From assembly GCA_025463005.1 (NCBI GenBank), contig JAOAPR010000028.1, positions 17,463 to 81,462 on the forward strand: a DNA stretch of 64,000 bases, in the 5' to 3' direction. Both the position numbers and the translations under genes were made by a program. Shown here piece by piece: positions 42,427 to 51,329 of the stretch. This stretch comes from Bryobacterales bacterium (GTDB lineage: Bacteria; Acidobacteriota; Terriglobia; Bryobacterales; Bryobacteraceae). Numbering within the stretch: the stretch's first letter is position 1; each line of letters starts with the position of its first letter. The notes beneath the pieces were generated by a model, which worked only from the letters and a program-made list of their open reading frames with translations, was not told the DNA's origin and ran no database searches.

Positions 42427-43995
42427 CTAGCGCGGCGTCTCGCGGGGCATGAGGCGTTTGATATTGTCGACGTAAAGGTCGCAGAAAGGCCGCCGCAGTC
42501 CTTCACGCGCCACGGGTCCGCTGTCGGTGAACTCGATAAACCCGCGCGCGGCGGCATCAAATTTTGGCCATTTGGCAAGGCCCGTGCCGTTGGGATCGCC
42601 GCTCTTCGCGAAGTTGGTCCAATACTGCTGCATGGCCGAGGAAATTTCGCGGTCAGGCGCGAGGTAATTCGCTCCCAGGTTGCCGAAGACGTAGGCGACT
42701 TCCGCCCCGTGCGTCGCACCCGCGGCTTCCCTGCCCGGCGCGGCGCGGTCGAACTGGTATTCGTAGCCGGCGTTTCCCGCTGCCGCGTGCCACACCAATT
42801 GCACGACCACCGGACAACGGTACATCGTGTCGACCACCCACTGCGCCTCCGAGCTTCCGTACAACGGATCCGGCGCCGATGCTCTATAGAGTGCGAGGGC
42901 GCGAGAGGCGAACGGTCCGTACATTGCATTCACGGCGTTGCTCAGTTCCTCAGGCGTAACCTGCGGTGTCCGCTCGCGGGAGTTATTGCCGATGAGCAGT
43001 GGCACGCGGAATTCCTGACCCGTCGCAAAGACTTGCGCCGGCGGCTTGGGGAAAATCCAGCCATCGACGATCACGCCATTTGCCGGGCCGATGCTCATGC
43101 GGGGCGCGGCCGTGGCTTTAAGGAGATCGGCGGCAGGCAGCGTTCGCAATTCTTTAAGAGATCCGGGAAGGAGCTTTTCACCGGCCTTTTCCGCCTCCGC
43201 CAGAGTGAGTGCATCCGAATAGGTATCGCCGCTGCGCGGGGCCATCAATGCGCCCAGCCCGGTCATCCGCATGGTGGCGTCGTCTGGAACCCTGGTAACG
43301 GTTCCGCTCTCAGCGATCACTTTGTGAAACAGACCTTTGGCCTGCGGCGAGGTCATCAGAACGTTTACATCCACGGCTCCGGCCGATTGGCCGAAGATCG
43401 TGACATTCGCTGGATCGCCGCCAAACTTGGCAATGTTGTCGCGCACCCATTTGAGCGCCGCAATCTGGTCCATCAGACCGTAATTGCCGGAGGCATGGTG
43501 CGGCGATTCTTTCGTCAGCTCGGGATGCGCGAAGAAGCCGAATACGGTGAGCCGGTAGTTCGCGGTGACCAGCACCACTCCGCGGCGCGCGAGGCTTTCG
43601 CCATCGAAGTTATTCCCTGAAGCCGTTCCAGCGTAGTTGCCGCCGCCATGAAACCACACCATCACCGGCTTCCGGGTTCCGGCGGGCCATTCCGGAGTCC
43701 ACACATTCAGGAACAGGCAGTCTTCGCTGCTGTTCTCCTGCATGCGGCCGCCGGCATTCTGGGCGCAGGGCGCGCCGAAGGAGGTCGCCTCGCGCACCCC
43801 AGTCCAGGCCTTGACCGGAGCGGGCTCGCGCCAGCGCAGATCGCCCATAGGAGCCTGGGCGAACGGAACACCTTTAAACACTGCCCCGCCCTTCTCGAGA
43901 GCGCTGCCGTGGATCTGTCCGCCAGTGACGGCGATGGTGGGAAGTTCGGCCGCGAAGGCCGGGATTGCCAGAACGGCAAACAGGACGGTGCGCAT
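42427..43995 (-). CDS. secreted type B carboxylesterase
   Basis: This 522-residue alpha/beta hydrolase has a short signal peptide (RTVLFAVLAIPAFAA). The type B esterase landmarks are present: GVPFAQAPMGDLRWREP, SEDCLFLNVWTP, the oxyanion loop WFHGGGNYAG, and the nucleophile Ser in TIFGQSAGAVDVNV (about residue 215). The C-terminal acid/His region contains a THGAEVAYVFGN segment. It would cleave ester bonds outside the cytoplasm. The ATG at 43995 has GGAGG 7 nt upstream; the longer upstream frame is not supported. It diverges from the NHL-protein gene. Confidence 0.88.
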   Translation of the reverse strand: MRTVLFAVLAIPAFAAELPTIAVTGGQIHGSALEKGGAVFKGVPFAQAPMGDLRWREPAPVKAWTGVREATSFGAPCAQNAGGRMQENSSEDCLFLNVWTPEWPAGTRKPVMVWFHGGGNYAGTASGNNFDGESLARRGVVLVTANYRLTVFGFFAHPELTKESPHHASGNYGLMDQIAALKWVRDNIAKFGGDPANVTIFGQSAGAVDVNVLMTSPQAKGLFHKVIAESGTVTRVPDDATMRMTGLGALMAPRSGDTYSDALTLAEAEKAGEKLLPGSLKELRTLPAADLLKATAAPRMSIGPANGVIVDGWIFPKPPAQVFATGQEFRVPLLIGNNSRERTPQVTPEELSNAVNAMYGPFASRALALYRASAPDPLYGSSEAQWVVDTMYRCPVVVQLVWHAAAGNAGYEYQFDRAAPGREAAGATHGAEVAYVFGNLGANYLAPDREISSAMQQYWTNFAKSGDPNGTGLAKWPKFDAAARGFIEFTDSGPVAREGLRRPFCDLYVDNIKRLMPRETPR

Positions 43996-44080
43996 CAGCA
44001 GTCCTCCGACCGTCGATTGTATCGCGCTCAGCGGCGGAGTATGATGATCGACGACGTACAGGGGAGGAAGTAGAGAATCT

Positions 44081-45085
44081 ATGAATCGAATCACATTACC
44101 CTTATTGGTGGCGATCGCGGGAGGGGCCGCGTACGCTCAGCCCGAACCGCAGCCGATCAACGATCTGCCCAATCCGTATCGCACGGTGCGGGATTGGGGC
44201 AAGCCTCCCGGAGGCGTGCCGTGGGCAGCGGTAACAGCAGTCGAAGTCTCGCCGGACGGCAGCATTTATGTGATCCATCGCTGTAAGGACAACTCCTGCG
44301 CCGGACGGCCCGAGCCGCCGATCCTCAAATTCGACAAATCCGGCAAACTCCTCAAGGCATGGGGCGAAAACATGTTCGTCTTCCCGCACGGCGCGGCCGT
44401 CGATGCGCAAGGGAACCTGTGGATCACCGATTCGCAGGTCAAGGACGGCAAGGGTCACCAGGTGTTCAAGTTCTCGCCCGAAGGAAAGGTGCTGCTGACG
44501 CTCGGCAAGGCGGGCGTGGTATCGGCCGCGCCAGGTGAGTTCGATGAGCCGACCGATGTCGTAGTGGCTCCCAACGGCGACGTTTTCGTTACCGAAGGGC
44601 ATTCCGGCGGTACCACCGGGAATGACCGCGTATCGAAATTCGACAAGACCGGAAAATTTCTCAAGTCCTGGGGCAAGCACGGATCGGGCCCGGGCGAGTT
44701 CTTCAACCCGCACACCATCGCGATCGATTCCCGCGGGCGTCTATTCGTAGGCGACCGGGGGAACAACCGCATCCAGATTTTCGATCAGGACGGCAAGTAT
44801 CTGGAGACATGGAAGCAGTGGGGTCGGCCCAGCGGCATTCTCATCATGAAAGACGACACGATGTACGTGGCCGACTCTGAATCGTTCGGCCCGGATCAGC
44901 CCGGGTGGAAAAAGGGCATTCGCATTGGCAGCGCCAAGACCGGCAAGATCGATTATTTCATCGAAGATATGGAGTCGACCACCGTTGAGCACAGCGGCGC
45001 TGAAGGCGTGGGCGTCGATGCGGACGGCAACGTGTACGGCGCCGTGGTGCGCCGTCAGATGCTCGAAAAACACGTCAAGAAGTAG
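44081..45085 (+). CDS. secreted NHL-repeat (six-bladed propeller) protein
   Basis: This 334-residue protein has a signal peptide (NRITLPLLVAIAGGAAYAQ) and NHL-type repeats such as VEVSPDGSIYVI, AAVDAQGNLWITD, VVVAPNGDVFVTEG, IAIDSRGRLFVGDRGNNRIQ and VGVDADGNVYGAV. The layout resembles peptidyl-alpha-hydroxyglycine lyase-like propellers, but that activity is not implied. A ribosome-binding site (GGGGAGGAAG) precedes the ATG. The two propeller genes of this region flank an SGIW-family gene and a GlcG-like gene. Confidence 0.82.
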   Translation: MNRITLPLLVAIAGGAAYAQPEPQPINDLPNPYRTVRDWGKPPGGVPWAAVTAVEVSPDGSIYVIHRCKDNSCAGRPEPPILKFDKSGKLLKAWGENMFVFPHGAAVDAQGNLWITDSQVKDGKGHQVFKFSPEGKVLLTLGKAGVVSAAPGEFDEPTDVVVAPNGDVFVTEGHSGGTTGNDRVSKFDKTGKFLKSWGKHGSGPGEFFNPHTIAIDSRGRLFVGDRGNNRIQIFDQDGKYLETWKQWGRPSGILIMKDDTMYVADSESFGPDQPGWKKGIRIGSAKTGKIDYFIEDMESTTVEHSGAEGVGVDADGNVYGAVVRRQMLEKHVKK

Positions 45086-45095
45086 CTGCCCTGGG

Positions 45096-45887
45096 CTATT
45101 TGCCCACCATGTGGGCGGTATCCTTTTCGTTTTCCGCGCAGACGTACTCGAGAATGTCCGTGTCCAGCACGAGGCTTTGATTCAGGGTCACGGTCCACGG
45201 TTTTGTGTACGCCTTCAGGTCCTCCACGGTGACCTCGACTTCCATATTCCCGTAATTTAACCGGCGGAAGCGTTCGGTTATTTTGGCCGCCTCTGTCAGC
45301 GGGCTGCCGTTGTAATCGGCCCACAGATCATTGCGGAAGCCATTGGTCTCGATGACCAACGTATCGCCTTCCCACCTTCCCGACGAGTATCCGTTCCACG
45401 ATGGATTCGGATCGCGAGGCAGCGCGCGGCCGTCGGTAAAGATTTGCCGATACTCCATGTCGCGTTCGTGCAGAATGGCGATGAATCCGGGCGCTTGCAT
45501 GATCCTCCGGATCATCGGATGGGTCTGCATTTGCAGGATGCCTAGAGGGAGACAGCGCACGTCCGGATTATCGTGGCTGAAATTCGCCATGCGCTTGTTC
45601 CGGACTTCCAGTGCCCACGGCTGATACGGCAGGCCGCCAGGGAGTCCCAGGCCAATGTCCCAGAACTGCGTCGCCCGTTGAGCTTGCCCCTCCAGACTTT
45701 CGGGGCCCCGATTCCGGCTGACCGGTTGCCAGATGCCCGAGAGATCCGGCTTGCCGTCGGTGGTCCGCGGAGCGGGCGCGGTCAGGTTTGGCTTTCCGTC
45801 CCTGGTCTTGGGAACACCGGCGGTCGGATAGTGCAACCATTGCGCGGAGAGCACCGCCGGAGCCACCACAAGGAGCAAGGTCCTCAT
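45096..45887 (-). CDS. secreted protein of the SGIW/GRWEGDTLVI family (second copy), unknown function
   Basis: This 263-residue protein has a signal peptide (RTLLLVVAPAVLSAQ) and the blocks DGKPNLTAPAPRTTDGKPDL, SGIWQ, YRQIFTDGRALPRDPNPSW, GYSSGRWEGDTLVIETNGF and DTDILEYVCAENEKDTAH. It shares all of these in the same order with the protein at 12775-13590, so the two are paralogues. Conserved acidic residues and the final Cys-x-ENEKD-x-AH are candidate functional sites. No function is recognised. It converges on the NHL gene with a 10-nt gap. Confidence 0.75.
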   Translation of the reverse strand: MRTLLLVVAPAVLSAQWLHYPTAGVPKTRDGKPNLTAPAPRTTDGKPDLSGIWQPVSRNRGPESLEGQAQRATQFWDIGLGLPGGLPYQPWALEVRNKRMANFSHDNPDVRCLPLGILQMQTHPMIRRIMQAPGFIAILHERDMEYRQIFTDGRALPRDPNPSWNGYSSGRWEGDTLVIETNGFRNDLWADYNGSPLTEAAKITERFRRLNYGNMEVEVTVEDLKAYTKPWTVTLNQSLVLDTDILEYVCAENEKDTAHMVGK

Positions 45888-45895
45888 TTCGCCTT

Positions 45896-46456
45896 TTACT
45901 TCGTTTGCGTCGCTAAAGGAGGTGCCGAGGGCCCGCCCGCAAGCGGCGGCTGGGGCCCGATCACCGTGGTGAGCGCGGTGTACGCGCAGTCCTCGTCACG
46001 ATTCCCGCCGCCCACGCCAATAGCCCCGATCATCTGACCGTCGACCACGATCGGCAGCCCTCCCGAAACCGGAAACACCGGCAGCTTGTCCCACCGCAGT
46101 TGCAGCGACACATTATTCGCGACCTGATTGGCCCGCGCATGTGTTGAGTCGCGCGTGTACAGAACGCTCTGGGCTTTCAGCAGCGCCGTCTCAGTGTTGA
46201 TCGGGACCTGGCCGTCCATGCGATGCGCGTGCACGATCTGTCCGGTAGGGCTGAGGATGAAGACGCTAACGGCCATGTTGTTCTTGATGGCGAAATCCAC
46301 GCAGGCTTGCGTGATCTTCGCCGCAGCATCGGCGGAGATCTCGTTCTTGATCAGAGTTTTCTTGGCAGCTTCATCCGAAATGACGAATTTGTTGAGGTTC
46401 TGAGCTGAGGCGGCGCCGGCGATCATCGCCAGCACGGCGGCAAGGTACGTTTTCAT
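45896..46456 (-). CDS. exported GlcG/HbpS-like heme-binding domain protein
   Basis: This 186-residue protein has a signal peptide (KTYLAAVLAMIAGAASAQ) and a GlcG/HbpS (DUF336) domain: ACVDFAIKNNMAVSVFILSP, GQIVHAHRMDGQVP, TETALLKAQSVLYTRDST and FPVSGGLPIVVDGQMIGAIG. Members bind heme or act as accessory proteins in oxidation pathways. It lies 8 nt upstream of the SGIW-family gene on the same strand, so the pair is probably cotranscribed. Confidence 0.85.
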   Translation of the reverse strand: MKTYLAAVLAMIAGAASAQNLNKFVISDEAAKKTLIKNEISADAAAKITQACVDFAIKNNMAVSVFILSPTGQIVHAHRMDGQVPINTETALLKAQSVLYTRDSTHARANQVANNVSLQLRWDKLPVFPVSGGLPIVVDGQMIGAIGVGGGNRDEDCAYTALTTVIGPQPPLAGGPSAPPLATQTK

Positions 46457-46573
46457 AACAGGAGATTACATCACCCGCTGCGGCGGAAAGCAATCGCGCC
46501 CGCCGCGAACCGCTCAGTGATGCGCTGGCATATGATCTTGGGGAAGGGTTAGGCGATATGAGGAGGTTCATTC

Positions 46574-47797
46574 ATGAACCGAAATAGCAAATTGGGCTTA
46601 TGGCTGTTGGTCTTTTTTGTGTCGCTGGGAGCGCAGGACCAGACCGCGCCAAAGTTCAAGTTCGATCCGGAGTGGCCCAAACCCCTCCCCAACAAGTGGA
46701 AGCTGGGAGGCGTCACGGGGTTGGCTGTCGATAAGGATGACAACGTCTGGGTACTGAATCGTCCCAACGATCTGACCGATATCGAGCTCGAGGCCGAGCT
46801 GACTCCTCCGCTTGCCGATTGCTGCGTCCGGCCGCCATCGATGATCCACATTGATAAAAACGGTAACGTGATCGGTTCCTTCGACGCGCCGCAAGGGCAC
46901 GGTATGGCGGTCGACAGCAAAGGATTCGTCTACATCGGGCAAAACACCGTTCGCAAGTACGATCCGAAGACCGGCAAAGTTGTCGCCGAGGTGCCTCGCG
47001 CACCCGAAACCGAGACCGGTGGAACCGCAGGCGCTGTCGAACCAACTGTTCCCAAACACGTTCCAGGCCGCGGAAGCGCCGGGCCCGTCGCAGGATTTCT
47101 CACGCCGCCTGGAGGACGGGGGCCCTCGGCCAATCCTACTCGCGAGGCGGCGATAGCAGCGTTTCGCGCCAAGTACCCTCCGACGACGCCGATGATCGTG
47201 GGAGGGCTCGAAGAGATCCGCCTCGACGAACCGGCGCGCGAACTTTACGCCGCCGACAGTTACCTGGGCGGGCGCGTGATGGTGTTTGATTTGGACACGT
47301 TTAAGTTCAAGCGAGGCTGGGGAGCGTATGGACACGCACTCTCGGAAATAAGCACCAATGATGCAGACCGCGCCTACACTCCCGGCGGATCCATGCCCAA
47401 GGAGTTCAGGGGCCACCTCACATTGAACATATCGAACGATGGGTTGGTCTACGCCGCGGATCGGAATGCGAACCGCATCCATGTCACCACCAAGCAAGGC
47501 AAGTTCGTGAAGGAATTTATCCTGGCCCCCATGACGGGTGTGGGCGGTTCCACCGGCGGGGTGATGTTTTCGCCCGACAAGCAGCAGCGGCTCTTGTATA
47601 TTTCCGATCTCACGAACAACCACATCTGGTTCCTCAACCGCGAGGACGGCAAAGTGGTGGGCCAGATGGGAAGCATGGGCGAAAACGGGGGCCAGTTCTT
47701 CGGGCTGCACATGATCGCCGTCGACTCGAAAGGCAACATCTATACAGGTGAGGTATTCGCGGGCGAGCGGGTGCAGAGGTTCGTCCCGGTTAGGTGA
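46574..47797 (+). CDS. secreted NHL-repeat propeller protein with insert
   Basis: This 407-residue protein has a signal peptide (LGLWLLVFFVSLGAQDQ) and propeller repeats including VTGLAVDKDDNVWVLNRP, HGMAVDSKGFVYIGQ, LNISNDGLVYAADRNANRI and IAVDSKGNIYTGEVFAGERV. Between blades is a non-repeat insert (about 140-210) rich in Gly, Pro and Ala. A Cys-Cys pair (DCCVRPPSMIHID, about residue 90) is unusual for the family. AGGAGG precedes the ATG. It diverges from the GlcG-like gene. The function is unknown. Confidence 0.82.
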   Translation: MNRNSKLGLWLLVFFVSLGAQDQTAPKFKFDPEWPKPLPNKWKLGGVTGLAVDKDDNVWVLNRPNDLTDIELEAELTPPLADCCVRPPSMIHIDKNGNVIGSFDAPQGHGMAVDSKGFVYIGQNTVRKYDPKTGKVVAEVPRAPETETGGTAGAVEPTVPKHVPGRGSAGPVAGFLTPPGGRGPSANPTREAAIAAFRAKYPPTTPMIVGGLEEIRLDEPARELYAADSYLGGRVMVFDLDTFKFKRGWGAYGHALSEISTNDADRAYTPGGSMPKEFRGHLTLNISNDGLVYAADRNANRIHVTTKQGKFVKEFILAPMTGVGGSTGGVMFSPDKQQRLLYISDLTNNHIWFLNREDGKVVGQMGSMGENGGQFFGLHMIAVDSKGNIYTGEVFAGERVQRFVPVR

Positions 47798-47827
47798 GCA
47801 CTCCCCTTAGCCGCCATACTTAAAAGA

Positions 47828-48883
47828 GTGTCCCCCGCCCGCGAAATTGCCTTCCGCGTACTCGTTCGCGTCCACGGCGGCGGATACGCTACCGACCTGC
47901 TCCGTCGCGAATCGGCCGACCAGCGCGACCTCGCTCTGGCCGAAAGCATCGTCCTCGGCTGCCTCCGGTATCAAGCCCAGCTCGATTACCTCATCGAATT
48001 CTTCTCCGGTCGAAAACAGCCCAAGCTCGACGAAGAGGTCCGAATTGCGCTTCGCATGGGCATCTTCCAGCTGCGCTATCTGGACCGGATCCCGTCGCAC
48101 GCCGCGGTGGCCGAAAGCGTCGAACTGGTCAAGCGCGCTCACAAGCGCTCCGCCGCCGGGTTCGTCAACGCGGTGCTGCGTAAAGTGAATCGCGCGCCCG
48201 TAGCATGGCCGGACCGCGCGACCGAACTCAGCGTCCCCGCCTGGATGCTCGAGCGCTGGCAGCACCAATATGGTCAACCGGCCGCGGAACGGACCGCACG
48301 CGCAGCTCTCGAACAACCGGAAGCCGCGATCAACCCCGCCACAGGCCGCCAGCAGGATCCCGGAGCGCAGTCAATTGTCCCGCTGCTCGAAATCCAGCCG
48401 GGAATGACCGTGCTCGATCTCTGCGCCGCGCCCGGAAATAAGACCGCCCAGATTCTGGCGCTCGGCGCGAGGGTGATCGCCGGCGACCGGTACCTGCGGC
48501 GGCTGGCGGAGGTTCCGGCAGAGGCTCAACGCGTGGTCCTGGACGCCTCAACGGCGCTGCCTTTTGCCGCGAAGTTCGATCGAATTCTGGTGGACGCGCC
48601 CTGCTCGGGAACCGGAACTCTGGCGCGCAATCCCGAGATCAAGTGGCGGCTCCGTCCCCAGGACCTCCCGCGGTTCACCAACCTGCAGCGCGATATCCTC
48701 CGGCAGGCGCTCCCAAACCTGAAGCCGGGCGGAAAGCTGGTCTACGCCACGTGCTCGCTGGAGCGGGAAGAGAACGAAGACGTCATTGCCCATGTGATGG
48801 CGGGTCTGCCGGTGGCTGCCACGCACCTCCGAATGCCCGGTCGGGACCCCGGAGATGGATTTTTCGCTGCCGTGATAACATGA
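47828..48883 (+). CDS. rsmB: 16S rRNA (cytosine-967) C5-methyltransferase
   Basis: This 351-residue protein combines an N-terminal NusB-like RNA-binding domain (about 1-130) with a SAM-dependent methyltransferase domain. The SAM site is LDLCAAPGNKTAQ, the catalytic region DAPCSGTGTLARNPEIKWR, and the second catalytic Cys is in YATCSLEREENED. It is shorter than the E. coli enzyme (about 430), mainly through a reduced linker between the domains. The start is a GTG; a CATACT 7 nt upstream could be a -10. It begins a run of six + strand genes. Confidence 0.9.
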   Translation: MSPAREIAFRVLVRVHGGGYATDLLRRESADQRDLALAESIVLGCLRYQAQLDYLIEFFSGRKQPKLDEEVRIALRMGIFQLRYLDRIPSHAAVAESVELVKRAHKRSAAGFVNAVLRKVNRAPVAWPDRATELSVPAWMLERWQHQYGQPAAERTARAALEQPEAAINPATGRQQDPGAQSIVPLLEIQPGMTVLDLCAAPGNKTAQILALGARVIAGDRYLRRLAEVPAEAQRVVLDASTALPFAAKFDRILVDAPCSGTGTLARNPEIKWRLRPQDLPRFTNLQRDILRQALPNLKPGGKLVYATCSLEREENEDVIAHVMAGLPVAATHLRMPGRDPGDGFFAAVIT

Positions 48884-48896
48884 GTCTGGATGGCTC

Positions 48897-49571
48897 ATGG
48901 TTGAGATTCTGCCATCGATTCTTTCGGCTGATTTTGCGCGTCTGGGCGAGCAAATTGCTGCGCTGGAGACGGCTGGCTGCCGCATGCTTCATGTGGACAT
49001 CATGGACGGCCATTTCGTACCCAATCTCACTATCGGGCCGCCGGTAGTCGAATCGCTGAGAAAGTCGACCCGGGCAGTGCTGGACGTTCACCTCATGATC
49101 GAGGATCCCGACAAGTACGCGCCGGTGTTCATCGAGGCCGGGGCCGACCAGATTTCCGTACATCAGGAAGCTTGCACGCACCTGGACCGGACGCTCCGCA
49201 TGATCCGCAGCGAGGGAGCCAAGGCCGGTGTCGTCATCAATCCAGGCACCCCGGTCGCCATGCTGGACGAGGTTCTGGACGTGGCCGACTACGTACTGGT
49301 GATGAGCGTGAATCCAGGCTTCGGCGGCCAGCAGTTCATTCCCAATGCGTTGCACAAGGTCCAGCAGCTCGTCTCCCGGCGCAAGGAACGCGGATTGCAT
49401 TTCCCCATCGAGATCGACGGTGGCGTGAACAAGGAAAACCTTGGCAAGATTATAGATGCAGGTGTGGAGTGGGTGGTGGCCGGGTCGTCTATTTTTCACA
49501 CTGTGAACCCACCGGCCGCATTCGAGGAAATGCGCCGGATCGCCCACGACGCAACGGCCATTCGAGTTTAG
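48897..49571 (+). CDS. rpe: ribulose-phosphate 3-epimerase
   Basis: This 224-residue TIM-barrel enzyme interconverts ribulose-5-phosphate and xylulose-5-phosphate. Motifs are ILPSILSADFARLG, HVDIMDGHFVPNLTIGP, VLDVHLMIEDPD, VMSVNPGFGGQQFIP and IEIDGGVN near the C-terminus. All metal-binding His and Asp residues are present. It starts 13 nt after rsmB and precedes bamD by 15 nt. Confidence 0.95.
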   Translation: MVEILPSILSADFARLGEQIAALETAGCRMLHVDIMDGHFVPNLTIGPPVVESLRKSTRAVLDVHLMIEDPDKYAPVFIEAGADQISVHQEACTHLDRTLRMIRSEGAKAGVVINPGTPVAMLDEVLDVADYVLVMSVNPGFGGQQFIPNALHKVQQLVSRRKERGLHFPIEIDGGVNKENLGKIIDAGVEWVVAGSSIFHTVNPPAAFEEMRRIAHDATAIRV

Positions 49572-49586
49572 TAAATAGAGGTTCTG

Positions 49587-50693
49587 ATGCGTTTTTCAAA
49601 ATCCTGCTTGAAGATTGCGTTGCCGCTGGCGGCGACCATCGCCCTGAGTTCCTGCGGCTTCAAACACAAGAAATACGAAAACCCGATCACGGCGCAGACC
49701 CAGCAGCCCGATAAGATCCTGTTCGACAAGGCGGTGACGGACCTGGAGAAAGGCCGCTACGAGATCGCCCGCATCACCCTCAACACGCTGATCAACACCT
49801 ACGAATCGAGCGAGTATCTGGCGAAAGCCAAGCTGGCCATCGCCGACGCGTGGTATCGCGAAGGCGGCGCGCGCGGAAGGGCTCAGGCGGAAGCCGAGTA
49901 CAAAGACTTCATCCTGTTCTATCCGACCATGCCGGAAGCGGCCGAATCGCAGGAAAAGCTCTGCATGATCCACTACAAGCAGATGGATAAGCCCGATCGC
50001 GATCCCAACGAGGCGCTGCGGGCCGAGCAGGAGTGCCGCCAGGTCCTGATCCAATTCCCCAACTCCAAGTTCGCTCCGGAAGTGGAGCAGCTCCTGCGCA
50101 ACACCCAGGAAGTCCTGGCGGACAGCGAAATGCGGGTGGGCGATTTCTATCATCGCCGCGGAAGCTTCGCATCGGCGGCAAACCGGCTGGGCGGCGTGGC
50201 GGATCAGTATCCGCTGTATAGCCGCGCGGATGAAGCTCTGTGGCTCGAAGGCGACTCCTACACCCGCCTGGGGCCGCGTTTCCGGCAGCAGGCCGGCGAT
50301 ACCTATACTCGTCTAGTCCGCGACTATCCGCTGAGCGATTTTGCCGAGCAGGCCAAGTCGCGACTGAAGACGCTGGAACTTCCCATTCCACCTTCCGACG
50401 CCGCGGCCGAGGCGCGCATGCGGTTTGAAAAAGAAAATCGGACGAATCCAGGCATGTTCCGCCGGCTCACCGGCTTTATGCGGCAGAATCCGGATATGAG
50501 CACGGCCGCGAAATCCGGCACGCCGCAGATGAATCCGCCCAAGCAGAGTGTTCCGGTCACAGTACCGGTTCCGGGCTCGCAGGCGGGATTCCAGGGAGAT
50601 GTTACTGTGGCGCCGGTTACGGATCCCACAGCGTTGGAGAATAGTCCGGACGCGCGCCAGCAGCCGCCCCAGCCCGCTAAACCCAAGCCCTAG
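49587..50693 (+). CDS. bamD: outer-membrane assembly lipoprotein BamD
   Basis: This 368-residue lipoprotein has a lipobox (PLAATIALSSC, Cys at 23) and TPR-like repeats over about 45-270 (KAVTDLEKGRYEIARITLNT, EAEYKDFILFYP, AEQECRQVLIQFPNSKFA). It belongs to the YfiO/BamD family that helps BamA insert beta barrels. A long Pro/Ala-rich tail (about 290-368) extends past the usual 245 residues. It would serve the TonB receptors and other barrels of this genome. Confidence 0.87.
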   Translation: MRFSKSCLKIALPLAATIALSSCGFKHKKYENPITAQTQQPDKILFDKAVTDLEKGRYEIARITLNTLINTYESSEYLAKAKLAIADAWYREGGARGRAQAEAEYKDFILFYPTMPEAAESQEKLCMIHYKQMDKPDRDPNEALRAEQECRQVLIQFPNSKFAPEVEQLLRNTQEVLADSEMRVGDFYHRRGSFASAANRLGGVADQYPLYSRADEALWLEGDSYTRLGPRFRQQAGDTYTRLVRDYPLSDFAEQAKSRLKTLELPIPPSDAAAEARMRFEKENRTNPGMFRRLTGFMRQNPDMSTAAKSGTPQMNPPKQSVPVTVPVPGSQAGFQGDVTVAPVTDPTALENSPDARQQPPQPAKPKP

Positions 50694-50711
50694 GCAGATG
50701 CCTGAACTGGA

Positions 50712-51284
50712 ATGAGCACCATCCTGCTGGCGGACGACAGCCCGCACGCCCAGCGGATGGGTGAGCGCATTCTGCGTGAGGAAGGCTTCGAAGTCTCGAG
50801 CGTAGCGGACGAGGCCGGCGCGCTTGCCTGCCTCGCCGAGGGCGATCCCGACCTGGTGATCGCGGACGCGTTTCTTCCCGGCTCCGGGGGCCTGGATCTG
50901 TGCCGCTACATCAAAAAGTTCCACCGGCACGTGCGCGTGATTCTTACAGCCGGACAGCTCGAGTCCCTGAACGAAGAGGAAGCCCACGCAGCGGGCTGTG
51001 ACGCGGTGTTGCGCAAGCCGTTCGAAGCGTCCCTGGTGATCGGAACCATCCGCTCGTTGGTACACGAGGCGAAACTGGCGCGCGGGCTGTTTGCTGAAGC
51101 CATGGCCGCTGCTCCGCCTGCACCGGTTTCAGACGCGGCAGTGTCGGATCTGCCGGCTGCCGCTCGGCCGGCTCCTCCCGATCCCGAGCGGATCCAGGCC
51201 GCCATTACCCTCGCTCTGGACGCGGCGCTCCCCAACCTGGTGCGTGAAATTACCGAGAAGGTTTTGGTAGCCTTAGGTCACTAG
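50712..51284 (+). CDS. stand-alone receiver-domain response regulator
   Basis: This 190-residue protein has a CheY-like receiver (1-118): STILLADDSPHAQRMGERIL, phosphoacceptor Asp in DLVIADAFLPGSGG (about residue 52), the Thr in RVILTAG and Lys in DAVLRKPFEA. No DNA-binding domain follows; instead there is an Ala/Pro linker and a conserved-looking helix ERIQAAITLALDAALPNLVR to the end. It lies between bamD and yajQ. Confidence 0.85.
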   Translation: MSTILLADDSPHAQRMGERILREEGFEVSSVADEAGALACLAEGDPDLVIADAFLPGSGGLDLCRYIKKFHRHVRVILTAGQLESLNEEEAHAAGCDAVLRKPFEASLVIGTIRSLVHEAKLARGLFAEAMAAAPPAPVSDAAVSDLPAAARPAPPDPERIQAAITLALDAALPNLVREITEKVLVALGH

Positions 51285-51329
51285 AGATTCTCACGAGCCT
51301 CCGCGGGTCTCGACACCCGCCCAACCCAA

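Noticed and set aside
46530..46550. Possible sigma54 site upstream of the 46574 gene (TGGCAT...TTGG)
   Set aside because: The spacing is one base off and the -12 GC is missing.
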